Source: Arbacia lixula
Lineage: Eukaryota; Echinodermata; Echinoidea; Arbacioida; Arbaciidae
NCBI GenBank assembly: GCA_963669155.1
Contig: OZ022584.1
Location: 15,389,173 to 15,453,172, forward strand
Length of the DNA: 64,000 bases
Direction: 5' to 3'
The notes beneath the pieces are model-generated. The model was not told the DNA's origin. It made no database searches and worked only from the letters and a program-made list of their open reading frames with translations. Shown here one piece after another: positions 1 through 10,579 of the stretch. Each line of letters begins with the position of its first letter. Position 1 is the stretch's first letter. The translations under genes and the position numbers were made by a program.

Positions 1-38
1 CATTATCTATGTGTAATTCTGTTTGTTTTATTGTCTAG

Positions 39-3000
39 GTGTCTGAGGTTTATGAGACGATTGAGATGTCGCGCCTGTACTCGCTGGTCAAGTTCTCATC
101 TCACTTCCACCTGGAGAGGATGGTGGTGGATGCAGCCAGGAATGCTGTCGTGCAGGTGAGTTCCCTACCCCTGACCTCTTGTTCTATTAATGGAGGCTGC
201 TTTGCCATGAGGTCTACTCCCATTTGGTCCAAGTCCCATTTCGTCTAAAAGCACAAGCTGATATGTGATGGTTAGGATTATGGTCAGGGGTCTGGATTAG
301 GGTTAAAGGTTGAGGTTATGGTATCAATGAGAGTTTTTGTTAAGTTAACCACTCTACCCACAGAGTTAGAACCAGTTTTTGTGACACCGTGCTTAAATAA
401 TGTTGCATTTCGATCTTCATCATTCTACGCATGGCTGAGTACTCATGACCCCATTGATGAAGGCTCTCCAATCGTGACGACACTGAGATTTCGGTACTCT
501 ATAGCACAGTGGCTAGATCATTCTAGGTCAAAACGATTCATACTCTCAAGTTTAAAAGGGGAATTTCCCAGGAAGTGCACAATTACAGCATATGGGGCCT
601 TTCTATGAAACTAAAAAGATTTAAATTATTGCTGTAGGGGTAAAATGTACCCGTTCATTTACAACACCAGAACCGTAGTGGATAGAACTCTAAAGTAATT
701 GTGACTTGCAATTCATAGATACTTCTCACTCACTGTTTCCATGTTTATTGCCATGCATTTCAAATTTCGGTGAGTGAAAATCTGTTTGCAATATAGTCCT
801 GCAACTCGCATACATTACCATTACCCACATTTCTGTTCTTCAGGTGCGTATGGACCACGCCCGGCAGTGCCTAGTCTTTGGCTCAGACCTGTCCTCGTCG
901 CAGTATGAGCTGCAGGACCCCGAGGGGCCACACATCCAGGACATGCCGTCAGAGCAGATCCGCCACCAGCTGACCCAGATGTCCTCTGCCCTGACCAAGG
1001 CTCTGACCTTCATTGATCATGAGACCATTGAGGTTGGTGTTTGATCATCATGTGGACAGGGCATTTGAAAAAAGATGAATTCAAAAGAAAATCATTTTGT
1101 ACATTTGTGATCATCTCTGTTGCTCCACTGACTAACGTGTAAATATTATTCATACAACCGGTAATGTTTTTCCTTGAGGTGGGTGCCAATCATGATTGTT
1201 TAAAGAATAAAAGGAACTTTTTTTGTGCATTTCTGATTTTCTCTTTTGCTCAGTTGACTAGATTGAATTCATAAAAATCTGGTACATTCCTTGATTTTGT
1301 GGCTTTTTTTCCCTTCTAATTTTCCTCTCGGAAGGAGAGGCATTCTCAGCTCACCTGACCAAGATGAAGATGTTATTTTACAAAACCTCCAACAATGACC
1401 TTGATTGTTTCATCGCTTCTCTTTCCTCATGTTTGCGCTATCTCCAGGAGAGGAGGCTTTCGCAGAAGCACCAGGTGATCCAGAACTACCGGCGCACGGC
1501 CCGCAAGGACCATGAAGCCATCCTGGTCCGCCGCCAGATCATCGAGGACAGGAAGGAGCGGCTGGAGAACATCACCTCGCAAAGGGTCAGTGCCATCTCT
1601 TTGTCTCCTATCTCTCTTTCTCAGTGAGAGGGTTACTTCTGGATCATGCATTTCGTGGGCTTAATTACCCTATGCCACCATCTATGTGCTTTTACTTCAC
1701 GCAGGGTGGCCAGGCCGTAGCACAATGCATTTTGACCATATTTAGACTTTTTTTGTTGGGGGGGAGGGGGGGGGGGGGAGGTGGGAAGACAGATGGAAGT
1801 GTGAGCATGTTGTTGACTTCAGTGAACTCCAGTGGATTCGTCAGTCAATGAACTGAAGAAGACCATATCACCAAGTACATATTGTGTTCACAGAGTTGTC
1901 AACCGGTATGATTTTGTCATATCTAATGCAATAAAATGGTTAACTGAGACAATACCATTTTTTAAACAAAAATACACAATTCTTAAAAAAAAACAGACTT
2001 AATTAGAAAACTTTGACTGTAGCCTTTAATTGCTTTGTTGTTGTTGTTCTCCTGCAGGAGCGTGCAGAGCAGGACATGCTGGAGGAGCAGCAGCGGGCCC
2101 AGCAGGAGGCGGAGCAGAAGCGACTGAAGATGGAGGCGGAGGAACGCGACCGGCGCAAGAACGAGGAGGACGTATTGGAGATGAAGCGGAAGCATGCCAA
2201 GGAGCGCATCAACGCCATCAAGTCTTCGTCCATTGCCCCTCGCATCTTCTCCATGTATGAGGAGGAGGTGAGTGCAGCAACTGCAGCATACATGTCTCTT
2301 AATTCTCTCTCTCTCACTTTGTGCCATGTCTGAACGTAGTGCCAACTTGCTGTACACAGGAAATTGACTTCCAAGCATTTCCATTTCTTATTGTCTCGCC
2401 CACCGGAGGTGAAGGCGAGACTAAGGGATCCAAATGGCGTCCGTCCGTCGTCCGTCCGTCGTCCGTCGGTCGTCCGTCGTCCGTCGTCCGTCACAAATGT
2501 TAAAGTTTACCTGCAAGACTCTCTTTTGACAAATAACTTCACATGGGTTGCTTGGATTACAACCTAACTTGGGTCATAGATGCACTGGGGGTACCTTCAT
2601 GTTATGGTACCGTTGGAGGTCACAGGATAAGGTCAAAGGTCATTTGAGGTCATACGTTAAAGTTTACCTGCAAGACTCTCTTTTGACAAATAACTTCACA
2701 TGGGTTGCTTGGTTTACAACCTAACTTGGGTCATAGATGCACTGGGGGTACCTTCATGTTATGGTGCCGTTGGAGGTCACAGGATAAGGTCAAAGGTCAT
2801 TTGAGGTCATACGTTAAAGTTTACCTGCAAGACTCTCTTTTGACAAATAACTTCACATAGGTTGCTTGGATTACAACCTAACTTGGGTCATAGATGCACT
2901 GGGGGTACCTTCATCTTATGGTACCGTTGGTGGTCACAGGATAGGGTCAAAGGTCATTTGAGGTCATACGTTGGGGTTTACCTGCAAGACTCTCTTTTGA

Positions 3001-6000
3001 CAAATAACTTCACATGGGTTGCTTGGATTACAACCTAACTTGGGTCACAGATGCACTAGGGGTACCTTCATGTTATGGTACCGTTGGAGGTCACAGGATA
3101 AGGTCAAAGGTCATTTGAGGTCATACGTTAAAGTTTACCTGCAAGACTCTCTTTTGACAAATAACTTCACATGGGTTGCTTGGATTACAAGCTAACTTGG
3201 GTCATAGATGCACTGGGGGTACCTTCATGTTATGGTGCCGTTGGAGGTCACAGGATAAGGTCAAAGGTCATTTGAGGTCATACGTTAAAGTTTACCTGCA
3301 AGACTCTCTTTTGACAAATAACTTCACATAGGTTGCTTGGATTACAACCTAACTTGGGTCATAGATGCACTAGGGGTACCTTCATGTTATGGTGCTGTTG
3401 GAGGTCACAGGATAAGGTCAAAGGTCATTTGAGGTCATACGTTAAAGTTTACCTGCAAGACTATCTTTTGACAAATAACTTCACATAGGTTGCTTGGATT
3501 ACAACCTAACTTGGGTCATAGATGCACTGGGGGTACCTTCATGTTATGGTACCGTTGGAGGTCACAGGATAAGGTCAAAGGTCATTTGAGGTCAGGGATA
3601 CAATTTTTTTGCGTAGCAACGGAGATCGCGATATTTCTGGTTATTTTCGCAAGTGGGCGAGACACAATATTGCTAATGCCTTGTTTTAGCCCTTACTGCA
3701 TCGATGGAGCAGAAGACTGACATAAAGTAGGCCAAAAGGCAAAGACACCTCGTAGCTTTTCCTTGTATTCAGTAGAATGCTTGTTTTGTCAAGGGCTTGA
3801 GAGGCTGGAACAGATGACTGAAATCAGATGACCTAAATCAAAGATCAAGAACCTCTCCTAACTTGTCACTGTATACTAATAACTACTGTTCAGAAAAAAA
3901 GTAAAACTTTTGGTGACACCATGCGATTGTATTCTTTCAGGATACGTGATCCACTTATGGGGTGAAAAAAGACAAAAATGAATGGAAAGAGGAAGGATGA
4001 TTTGGGACTTTTCAAAACACAAAAGGCTATTTTTAGGTTTAGTTTTAGATTTAGCATTATTGTTAGCTGTGTTTAGCTTTGTTCTCCCTCTATGTCGTAG
4101 ATATTTAGTGTAAGGTCAAAGACCTCTCCTAACCATTCATTTCATGTCGTAGATATTTAGTGAAAGGTCAAAGACCTCTCCTAACCATTCATTTCATGTC
4201 GTAGATATTTAGTGTAAGGTCAAAGACCTCTCCTAACCATTCATTTCATGTTCTAGATATTAAGTGAAAGGTCAAAGACCTCTCCTAACCATTCCCTCTG
4301 TGTCCAATGCTTGTTTTCTTCAGGAGCTGGAGAAGCTGGACGCTGACCAGATCATGGCCAGGCATGTGGAGCAGCTGGAGGCTGAGAAGAAGGAGCTGCA
4401 GACTAAGCTCAAGTCTCAGGAGAGAAAGGTTAGCCCAGATTGTCATTTTTTGTACTTTACTCTTTCGCTCATCATCCTCAATGATAATTTTAACCTATCA
4501 TTAAATGGATTAAAGAAAGGTCTTGAAGATTTTTGGTCCCTATCTTTCTTCTTGTATACATCTTTTCTCTAGTAATTGTCTTTTCATTTTGATGTTGTCT
4601 ATTTCCTTACTTTTGTTCTGGAAGGGAATTTATGTTCGATCACAGCCCCTTCTCATTATTTCTTCTACACGTTTATATGATGGCAAGAATATGAAATGAC
4701 AGAGCTTTGTTTTATTTGAGTTGGGTTTTGTTTAGTTGTCAGCACATTTCTCTACTTGAGGTAAATTGTATCAGTGTATTGACAATGAGAACTTTTCTTC
4801 TTGTAGACCGAATAGTATTTTTGAAAAATAAGTTCTTTTTATGATCACCAGGAGACTGAAGTCCTCTGAAATCCTCTGTAACAGTGAGACTTTTTTTATT
4901 CTGGAAGATCACATTTATCACAGTATTTTTGGAAAGTAAATACACAGAAACTGTACTTTTCATGATTTTCCGCAAACTGTCCGTTTGCTTGCCTCGTCGA
5001 CAGGTGGATCACTTGGCCAGGGCCAAGCGTCTTGAGGAGATTCCTCTGCGAGAGGAGGAAGCAGCCAAGATGGCCGTTAAGGACCGGGAGATCTGGGACC
5101 ATCTGGAGGAGGAGCGGGTCAGTGACCTTCGAACTATGACCTTAAAGTGTTTTACTACCCAATCAACAATGGATTGATACTACATTTACCAAGCACAAGA
5201 AACTAGATGCATACATTGAATGGATATAGGATCATGTTGCATACAACAATTGCAAGTCTCAGTCAATGATGACTATCAAGAAAGCATTAGCTAAGTGTTG
5301 CATTGCAGCTTTTGCCATGGTAACTAACAACAGAAGTAGATCTATGTGCATGGACCTAGGACAATGGCATTGCCGGAACTCGAGGATAGAGATGATAAAT
5401 TTCAAAAATTCATAACTTACTAAGTTTTTGTCACATTTTACTGAAGACGATCACTATCCACTTCATTGATCTTTCTGTGTGTTTGTGTTTTGATGGATAT
5501 CCAGAGCTGCCGAGTCTTCCTGATTTTGGAGAAGACTCCCTGAAAGTAGACCAATAATGCTGCATTGGATTCCATCACATCACCCAATCCCTGATTATTG
5601 TCATTAGGTGTTTTACAGTTGGGCCTGAGATCAACGTCACAGCTGATTGCAATCTATCACAGTCAGACTGCAGTCAATGCATGAACCTGATTGCATTTGA
5701 TTGCAATCACTGTGCATTTGATCTCGGGCTCCACTGTATGCATTTGATGGGCATCTCCCTGACTTCTGATGAAATATCCCCAAATCTTCCTGATTGTTGA
5801 TTTCATTGTTGGTAGATCTGGATATCTTTCATGAACTTTTGTGTATTTATTCACAAGTAACACATACAAGTACAATACAAGTGCAGTTTTGTCTGGCACG
5901 CAAAGGGGTAAATGTCCACTTTGCTATTGCCCTTGTGACCTTGTGACCCACAGGTGAAGCAGCAGCAAAAGGAGCGAGAGCTAGCCCTGGTGACCAAGAG

Positions 6001-9000
6001 ACGCCTGCTGCGCATCGTGGACGACCGAGAAGACTTCCTCAACATGCTCCGCCAGACCCGCCTCAACCTCTACCAGGTACGAGTCACAATACCCAAAATA
6101 TCAATCACGGTGATAATAATGATACTTATATTTCTATAACGCTTTACATTAGGGATTTCAAAGCCCTTTACAGGTAACAATTAATAAATAAAATAGGATA
6201 AGAAAACAGAAATGAAATTATTATTATTAATGTAACAATTTAAGAACCGAGTTGAATATGCCTTTTCATGAAGATGCATTTTGGATTTTGATCTACATGA
6301 AGTTAAGCACCGGAAAACATGTTTATTACAGGGGTATTTTGTTCATCAATCAAGGATGCATCTCTCTTTGAAAATATGAATCCTCCAATTGGTGACGCCT
6401 GCAGCTGTCCATTCATACCTCATCAGTTTCAGATGTACTGATCATGCATTTGATTTTGAGAATGAAATGTCACAATCTATATGAGACGCGGATGATGATT
6501 TACAGAAGAGCATGATAGTGGAGAGAGTTGCTTGTAGTTGTCCATTTATAACTCGCCAAGTTTCCATTCATGCGCTCAAAAGGAAAGGTCGCCCTCTACA
6601 GGAGAAGTTGGGGTGTTTCTTGGGAGTCTAATAATCATGAGTTGTAGATGTCTGTTCATACCTCATCAAATCTCAAATCAAGCGCTCAATTTGGAAACGA
6701 AATGTCGCCCTCTGCAGGAGAAGCTGGGGGTGTTTGAGGAGAAGATGAAGGAGGAGCGAGCCAAGCGCCTGATGGAGCGCAAGATGCGACGCAAGGAGGA
6801 CCGACGCGCTAAGTGGATCAAGGAGAAGGCTGAGGAGGAGCAGCAGCGCAAGGACGAGGAGGCCAAGAGAGGTACGAATGCGTCAGAATCAAAGAACGAG
6901 GGGGGGGGGGCGGAGGATAATTCGCCTCCCTGAAGAATGCGAGAGATAGGAATGATGGCATTGAATGAGATTTGTAGAAAGGACATTGGTTTATTGCCAG
7001 TCTATCTACTTCAACCTCTGGCACAATATAAATCCTGGCTTTAAACTCTTTTTTTTTTTTGCCACTTAATACCTGTTTTACAAGTTATTCACACAATTCC
7101 CATACAGCAATAGATCAATTATCTGGCACACAAAGGGTTAAAGTTAAACCTGCCATCAAGAATTCCCGTTTGTTATCCATTTTCTTAATTCCAGATAGCG
7201 TAATTGGAAATGTGACATGAAGTTTTCCTCAGATTGGCTAAGCATTGTTGTACGGCAGCAGTGATTTGCAATGCACAGTTGAGTATATGCAGTCATTGCA
7301 CAATGTGACTTCTCTACTTCCTCTTCTTGTTTCCTGTAACATGTGCTACGTTGTGCCTAAGCTGCAGCAATTTGCCATGCACAGCTGAGTTGACTAGTAT
7401 GCAGTAATTGTGCAATGTTTTTTCTTGAAAATGTGTTGATATCTTTTTTTCTGCTTTGGCACGGATGCAGCTCGTGAACTGGAGAAGGAGCAGCAAGAAG
7501 CTGAATACCAGGAACGTTTGAAGAAACTAGAGGAGCAGGACGCTAGGAGACTTGCAAAGTATGTACTCAGTCTGACCCAATGGTGTCAGGATTTGGGAAG
7601 GGAAGGAAAGGGAAGGGAAGGGGGTGGGGTGGGGTGGGATGAGGCTGTACAGGAATTGATAGAAGAAACTATAGGTGCTGGAGACTGGGAGACTGGGAGA
7701 CTTGCGAAGTATGTACTCAGTACTGACCCAGTGGTGTCAGGATTGGGAAAAAAAGGGGTGGGGAGAGATGTACAGGAATACATAGAAGTGCAGGAGGCTA
7801 GGAGACTTGCAAAGTACGTACTCAGTACACACCCAATGGTGTCAGGATTTGGGGAAGAGGGAGGGAAATTAAGAAGGGGAGGGGGGGGGGGTGTATAAGG
7901 ATGTACAGGAATACAAAAAAGAAACTAGAGGAGCAGAAGGCTAGGAGACTTGGTGAGTATGTGCTCAGTCTGACCCAATGGTGTCAGGATTAGGAAAAAA
8001 AGGGGGGGGGGTAATGTATAAGGCTGTACAGGAATACATAGAAGTAACTAGAGGAGCAGAAGGCTAGGAGATTTTGCAAAGTATGTACTTAGCACTGACG
8101 CAATGGTGTCAGGATTGGGGAAGAAGAGGGAGGGGGAGAGATGTATAAGGCTGTACAGGAATACCTAGAAGAAACTAGAGGTGCTGAAGACTAGGAGACT
8201 TGCAAAGTATGAACCAGAACTGTCTTGGGGAGTTCTAGATAATGATGGGAGTATTAAGAGAAGTAAGGGCATGGGAAAGGGGAGCAACATCCTAAGAAAA
8301 TAAAAGACTTGCAAAGTTTGTACTCTGCAATAACCGAGAGGTGTTAGGATTGTGAGGTGGGTTTATATTTGGAGGAGGGGAATGTCAGAATTTAGATACA
8401 AAGAAATCATGAAGTTTTGTTTTGATTTAGTTTTCCTCTGGAACCTTGGGGTGCTTTGTCGAATTGTCCATTGTTTGAGACATTTGCGACCGTCGGCTTG
8501 TAGTTGGGTGTTGGGAGGTGTGATCATTCATTGATATGGTCCAGTTGGTCGATTCGAGAAAAAGTTAATATTGTCTCCCAAGCAACTTTCAAATTGAACA
8601 GTTGTGTCCTTCAAATGTTTTTTTTTTTATTTTTGCAAAGTGAGCTTTAAGGATGTTTTCACCTGACATCTATCAGTCTTTGGACAAAATTAAATATGTT
8701 ATCATCAATTACCGAGAACAAAATAGTAGAGTATTGAAGTATTGCATCTATTCTTTCAGGATGAAAGAGATTGAGGAGAGGCAGAAGATGAAGGAGGAGG
8801 CCAAGCGCTTCGAGGGAAGACGAGTAGAGCAGGCAGAGGATCGCAGCTGGCGTGACGAGAAGTGAGTGAATCTTAAAACCTTGATAGAAAGTCAATAAGA
8901 TCCTTTTTCAATAATACTAATGATTGATCAAAGGAGTGTATGTGTGCACACAGTCAACCTATAATGTAATGTATTAGAGTTTTGTCGTGTTAAGCTCTGT

Positions 9001-10579
9001 CTAGAAGTAATCGACCCTTGTCTGTAAGCCTTTCTCATCTGTTGGCGTGTTTTTGAGATTTGTGTGAACCCATTGCTCATTGTTAGATTTTCTTGCTTTG
9101 TTAACCCTGGTACAGTTAAGGTGCCATGGGTCCGTAGTAACCTAAAGGGTGTGGCTTAATTAAGTCCTTTTAAGTATTCAAAGTTTATTCATTGCCTGTG
9201 GTCCATTTTCTGACTAGCAGATTGAATAGGAGCTGTGCTGCTTAGCATCTGTGATAAAAAGTAAAGAATGGGTTAAGTTGTGAGAAACCATTGTCTTTAA
9301 TCCGTGGAATTGTCTTGTGGCTCTTATTTCTAGGCCGAGAGATATGTGGCGGCCAGTGAGCAGGGACCCCTCTTGGCGTGATCGTGAAAAGCAGCGTGAA
9401 GAAATGCGTCAACGGGAGATGGCCAATCAGGAGCCAGACAATGAGGAGATGGGTGGGGCCCCTGTCCAGGACCAGCCAGATGCAGAGCAGCGAGCCCCGC
9501 CTCCCGAGGAAGAAATGCCCGCTCCTGCTCCAGTGCCGGTGCGCAGCCGATTCGTCAGCCGCGACATCCGGTACGAGGAGGGGGGCGAGTTCCACCCCGC
9601 AACCATGGAGCGTGAGGAGCAGCGGCGACGCGAGGCCCAGGAAGAGGAGGAGAGAAGGATGGCTGCTGCTCCTCCCAGAGGGGAGGAGTCAGATGTCAGG
9701 CGGCCAATCAGCAGGGACATCCGCCTGGATGAACCAGATGGCTTCAGGGAGGGCCCGGAGAGGAGCGAGCGGCCGCCGCCATTCCGTGGTGGTGGTCGGG
9801 GGCCCCCACCCGATGATCGGCCACCACCAAGAGAGGAGAGGCCCTGGAGGAGAGACGATGGTGGCAGGGATGATGGGCCGCCTCGCCGGGAAATCAGGAG
9901 GGATGATGGGCCCCGCGGATACGCCCCACCCAGGGATGACGGCCCAAGATCCTACGGTCGGGATGAGGGGCAGAGATACGGAGGAGGGCGGAGAGACGAC
10001 TACGATTCTGGTCGGGGGGGCAGGTGGGGAGGCCGAGATGGCGGAAGAGACGGAGGCAGAGATGGGGATGGTAGCAGCAGCTGGAGACGTGGAGGACCAC
10101 CAAGAGGAGGGGATGACTACTCTGGCGGTGGAAGGAGCTTTGACAGGCCCAGAGGAGGGGGGCGAGATGGGGAGGAGGGGGGTGGTGGATGGAGGCGTGG
10201 TGGCGGAGAGCGGGGTGGGGATAGATACGGAGGGGACCATGGTGGTTACCGTGGCGATCGGGGAGGAGACCGCTATGACCGTGGAGGGAGGGATGGGGAA
10301 GGTGGTGGTGGGGGCCGATGGAGGCGTGGTGGAGATGACAGGGGTCCACCCAGGGGCCCTCCAGAACGGCGTCCAAGGGACGACCAAGGACCCCCCATGG
10401 AGCGGGGTGGTGGGGGTGGTCCGCCGAGGCAAGATGCATGGCGACGTGGGGGAGACCCTGGGAGGGACCAGGGGGGCGAGAGGCGCGGAGACTCTGAATG
10501 GAGATCTCCTCCCAAGCAGAGCCAGGCTCCTTCAGGCGAGCAGCAGGAGGATGATGGATGGACCACTGTCCGTCGTTAG
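39..10579 (+). CDS. EIF3A: Eukaryotic translation initiation factor 3 subunit A, C-terminal part (5' truncated)
   Basis: Eleven exons join in phase: 39-155, 844-1032, 1448-1585, 2058-2267, 4324-4428, 5004-5117, 5954-6076, 6718-6871, 7471-7558, 8760-8861 and 9334-10579 (861 codons plus TAG). The product is the scaffold subunit of cytosolic eIF3, which binds the 40S subunit and mRNA. The first two exons encode the end of the PCI region (VDAARNAVVQ, then FGSDL, then MPSEQIRHQL). The middle exons are the long charged helix typical of eIF3a (ARRQ-like VRRQIIEDRKERLE, VEQLEAEKKELQ, ARAKRLEEIPL). The last exon is the Arg/Asp/Gly-rich tail, ending in DDGWTTVRR as in vertebrate eIF3a. Roughly 400 N-terminal residues lie to the left of the window. 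Introns contain repeats described separately. I recognise the family with very high confidence; individual splice junctions rest on reading frame and GT-AG sites. Confidence 0.97.
2389..3670. mobile_element. Non-autonomous TIR element carrying a 157-bp tandem array
   Basis: The stretch lies in the EIF3A intron 2268-4323. Its left end TGTCTCGCCCAC (from about 2391) is repeated in inverse at the right end (GTGGGCGAGACA, about 3653-3664). Just inside the left end is a GTCC/GTC microsatellite (2443-2492). The interior is almost wholly a tandem array (2499-3597). No coding capacity is seen, so this is a MITE-like or satellite-carrying element. Target duplications are not clear. Confidence 0.7.
2499..3597. 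repeat. 157-bp tandem repeat, seven copies
   Basis: The phrase GTTAAAGTTTACCTGCAAG recurs at 2499, 2656, 2813, 2970 (variant), 3127, 3284 and 3441, always exactly 157 bp apart. Copies differ by only a few substitutions. Each contains the direct hexamer series AGGTCA / AAGGTCAAAGGTCA, which resembles nuclear-receptor half-sites. Confidence 0.95.
4092..4296. repeat. 52-bp tandem repeat immediately before EIF3A exon at 4324
   Basis: Four copies start at 4092, 4144, 4196 and 4248 (ATGTCGTAGATATTTAGTG-like), each followed by AAGGTCAAAGACCTCTCC and ending in CATTCATTTC. The array stops about 28 bp before the exon acceptor, so it sits over the branch-point region. Confidence 0.9.
5501..5821. mobile_element. 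Small TIR element (CCAGAGCTGCC family), copy 1, interrupted
   Basis: The ends CCAGAGCTGCCGA and TTGGTAGATCTGG are inverted repeats. The same family recurs at 40386-40595 in a CFAP58 intron, where the order of internal words (CTCCCTGATTT, GATTATTGTCATTAG, TTCAATGTTGGTAG) is the same. Copy 1 is longer because another element is nested in it at 5615-5738. Confidence 0.8.
5615..5738. mobile_element. Nested small TIR element (ACAGTTGGGCCTGAGATC family), copy 1
   Basis: The ends ACAGTTGGGCCTGAGATC and GATCTCGGGCTCCACTGT are inverted repeats, with GATTGCAATC-rich DNA between them. A second copy lies in opposite orientation at 34124-34247 in CFAP58. It sits inside the CCAGAGCTGCC element, so it inserted later. 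Confidence 0.8.
6115..6175. repeat. Tail-like dispersed repeat with CGCTTTAC motif
   Basis: ATAATAATGATAC followed by TATAACGCTTTACATTAGG and CAAAGCCCTTTACAGG resembles the 3' ends of short retroposons widespread in marine invertebrates. No boundaries or coding region are seen. Confidence 0.4.
6540..6717 (+). repeat. Degenerate tandem copies of the EIF3A exon 6718 acceptor region
   Basis: The real acceptor is preceded by GAAATGTCGCCCTCTGCAG at 6717. A copy 116 bp upstream reads GGTCGCCCTCTACAG (ending 6601) and continues GAGAAGTTGGGGTGTTTC, matching the exon start but with one G missing, so the frame breaks and reaches TAA within ten codons. A more decayed copy (GAATGAAATGTCACAATC) lies near 6460-6480. 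Confidence 0.85.
7543..8345 (+). repeat. Tandem degenerate duplicates of the EIF3A exon 7471-7558 end and donor
   Basis: The end of the exon, CTTGCAAA followed by GTATGTACTCAG, recurs in the intron near 7701, 7806, 7949, 8072, 8199 and 8308. The longer copies also keep AGAAACTAGAGGAGCAG from the exon and TGGTGTCAGGATT from the intron. Spacing is irregular (105 to 150 bp) because of variable G-runs and insertions. Several copies retain plausible donor sites. Confidence 0.9.
9334..10579 (+). CDS. EIF3A: EIF3A terminal exon: Arg/Gly/Asp-rich tail
   Basis: This 1246-nt exon encodes about 414 residues, nearly half of the visible protein. It starts with RPVSRDPSWRD and Glu/Arg-rich helix, passes through a Pro/Ala-rich linker, repeats SRDIR-type motifs three times (at about 9353, 9558 and 9706), and then becomes an RDDGPRRE / RGG / GGGRD low-complexity stretch up to about 10500. 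It ends DGWTTVRR before TAG at 10577. In vertebrates this position carries tandem DDDRGPRRG decapeptides; here the DDGP and RR elements are present but the strict decapeptide array is replaced by glycine-rich RGG-like sequence, which is known in other proteins to bind RNA. GC content is much higher than in the flanks, and open frames on both strands are shadows of this composition. Confidence 0.95.

Noticed and set aside
2499-3597. Regularly spaced repeats as a CRISPR array
   Set aside because: Whole 157-bp units are repeated with no unique spacers, and the context is a eukaryotic intron.
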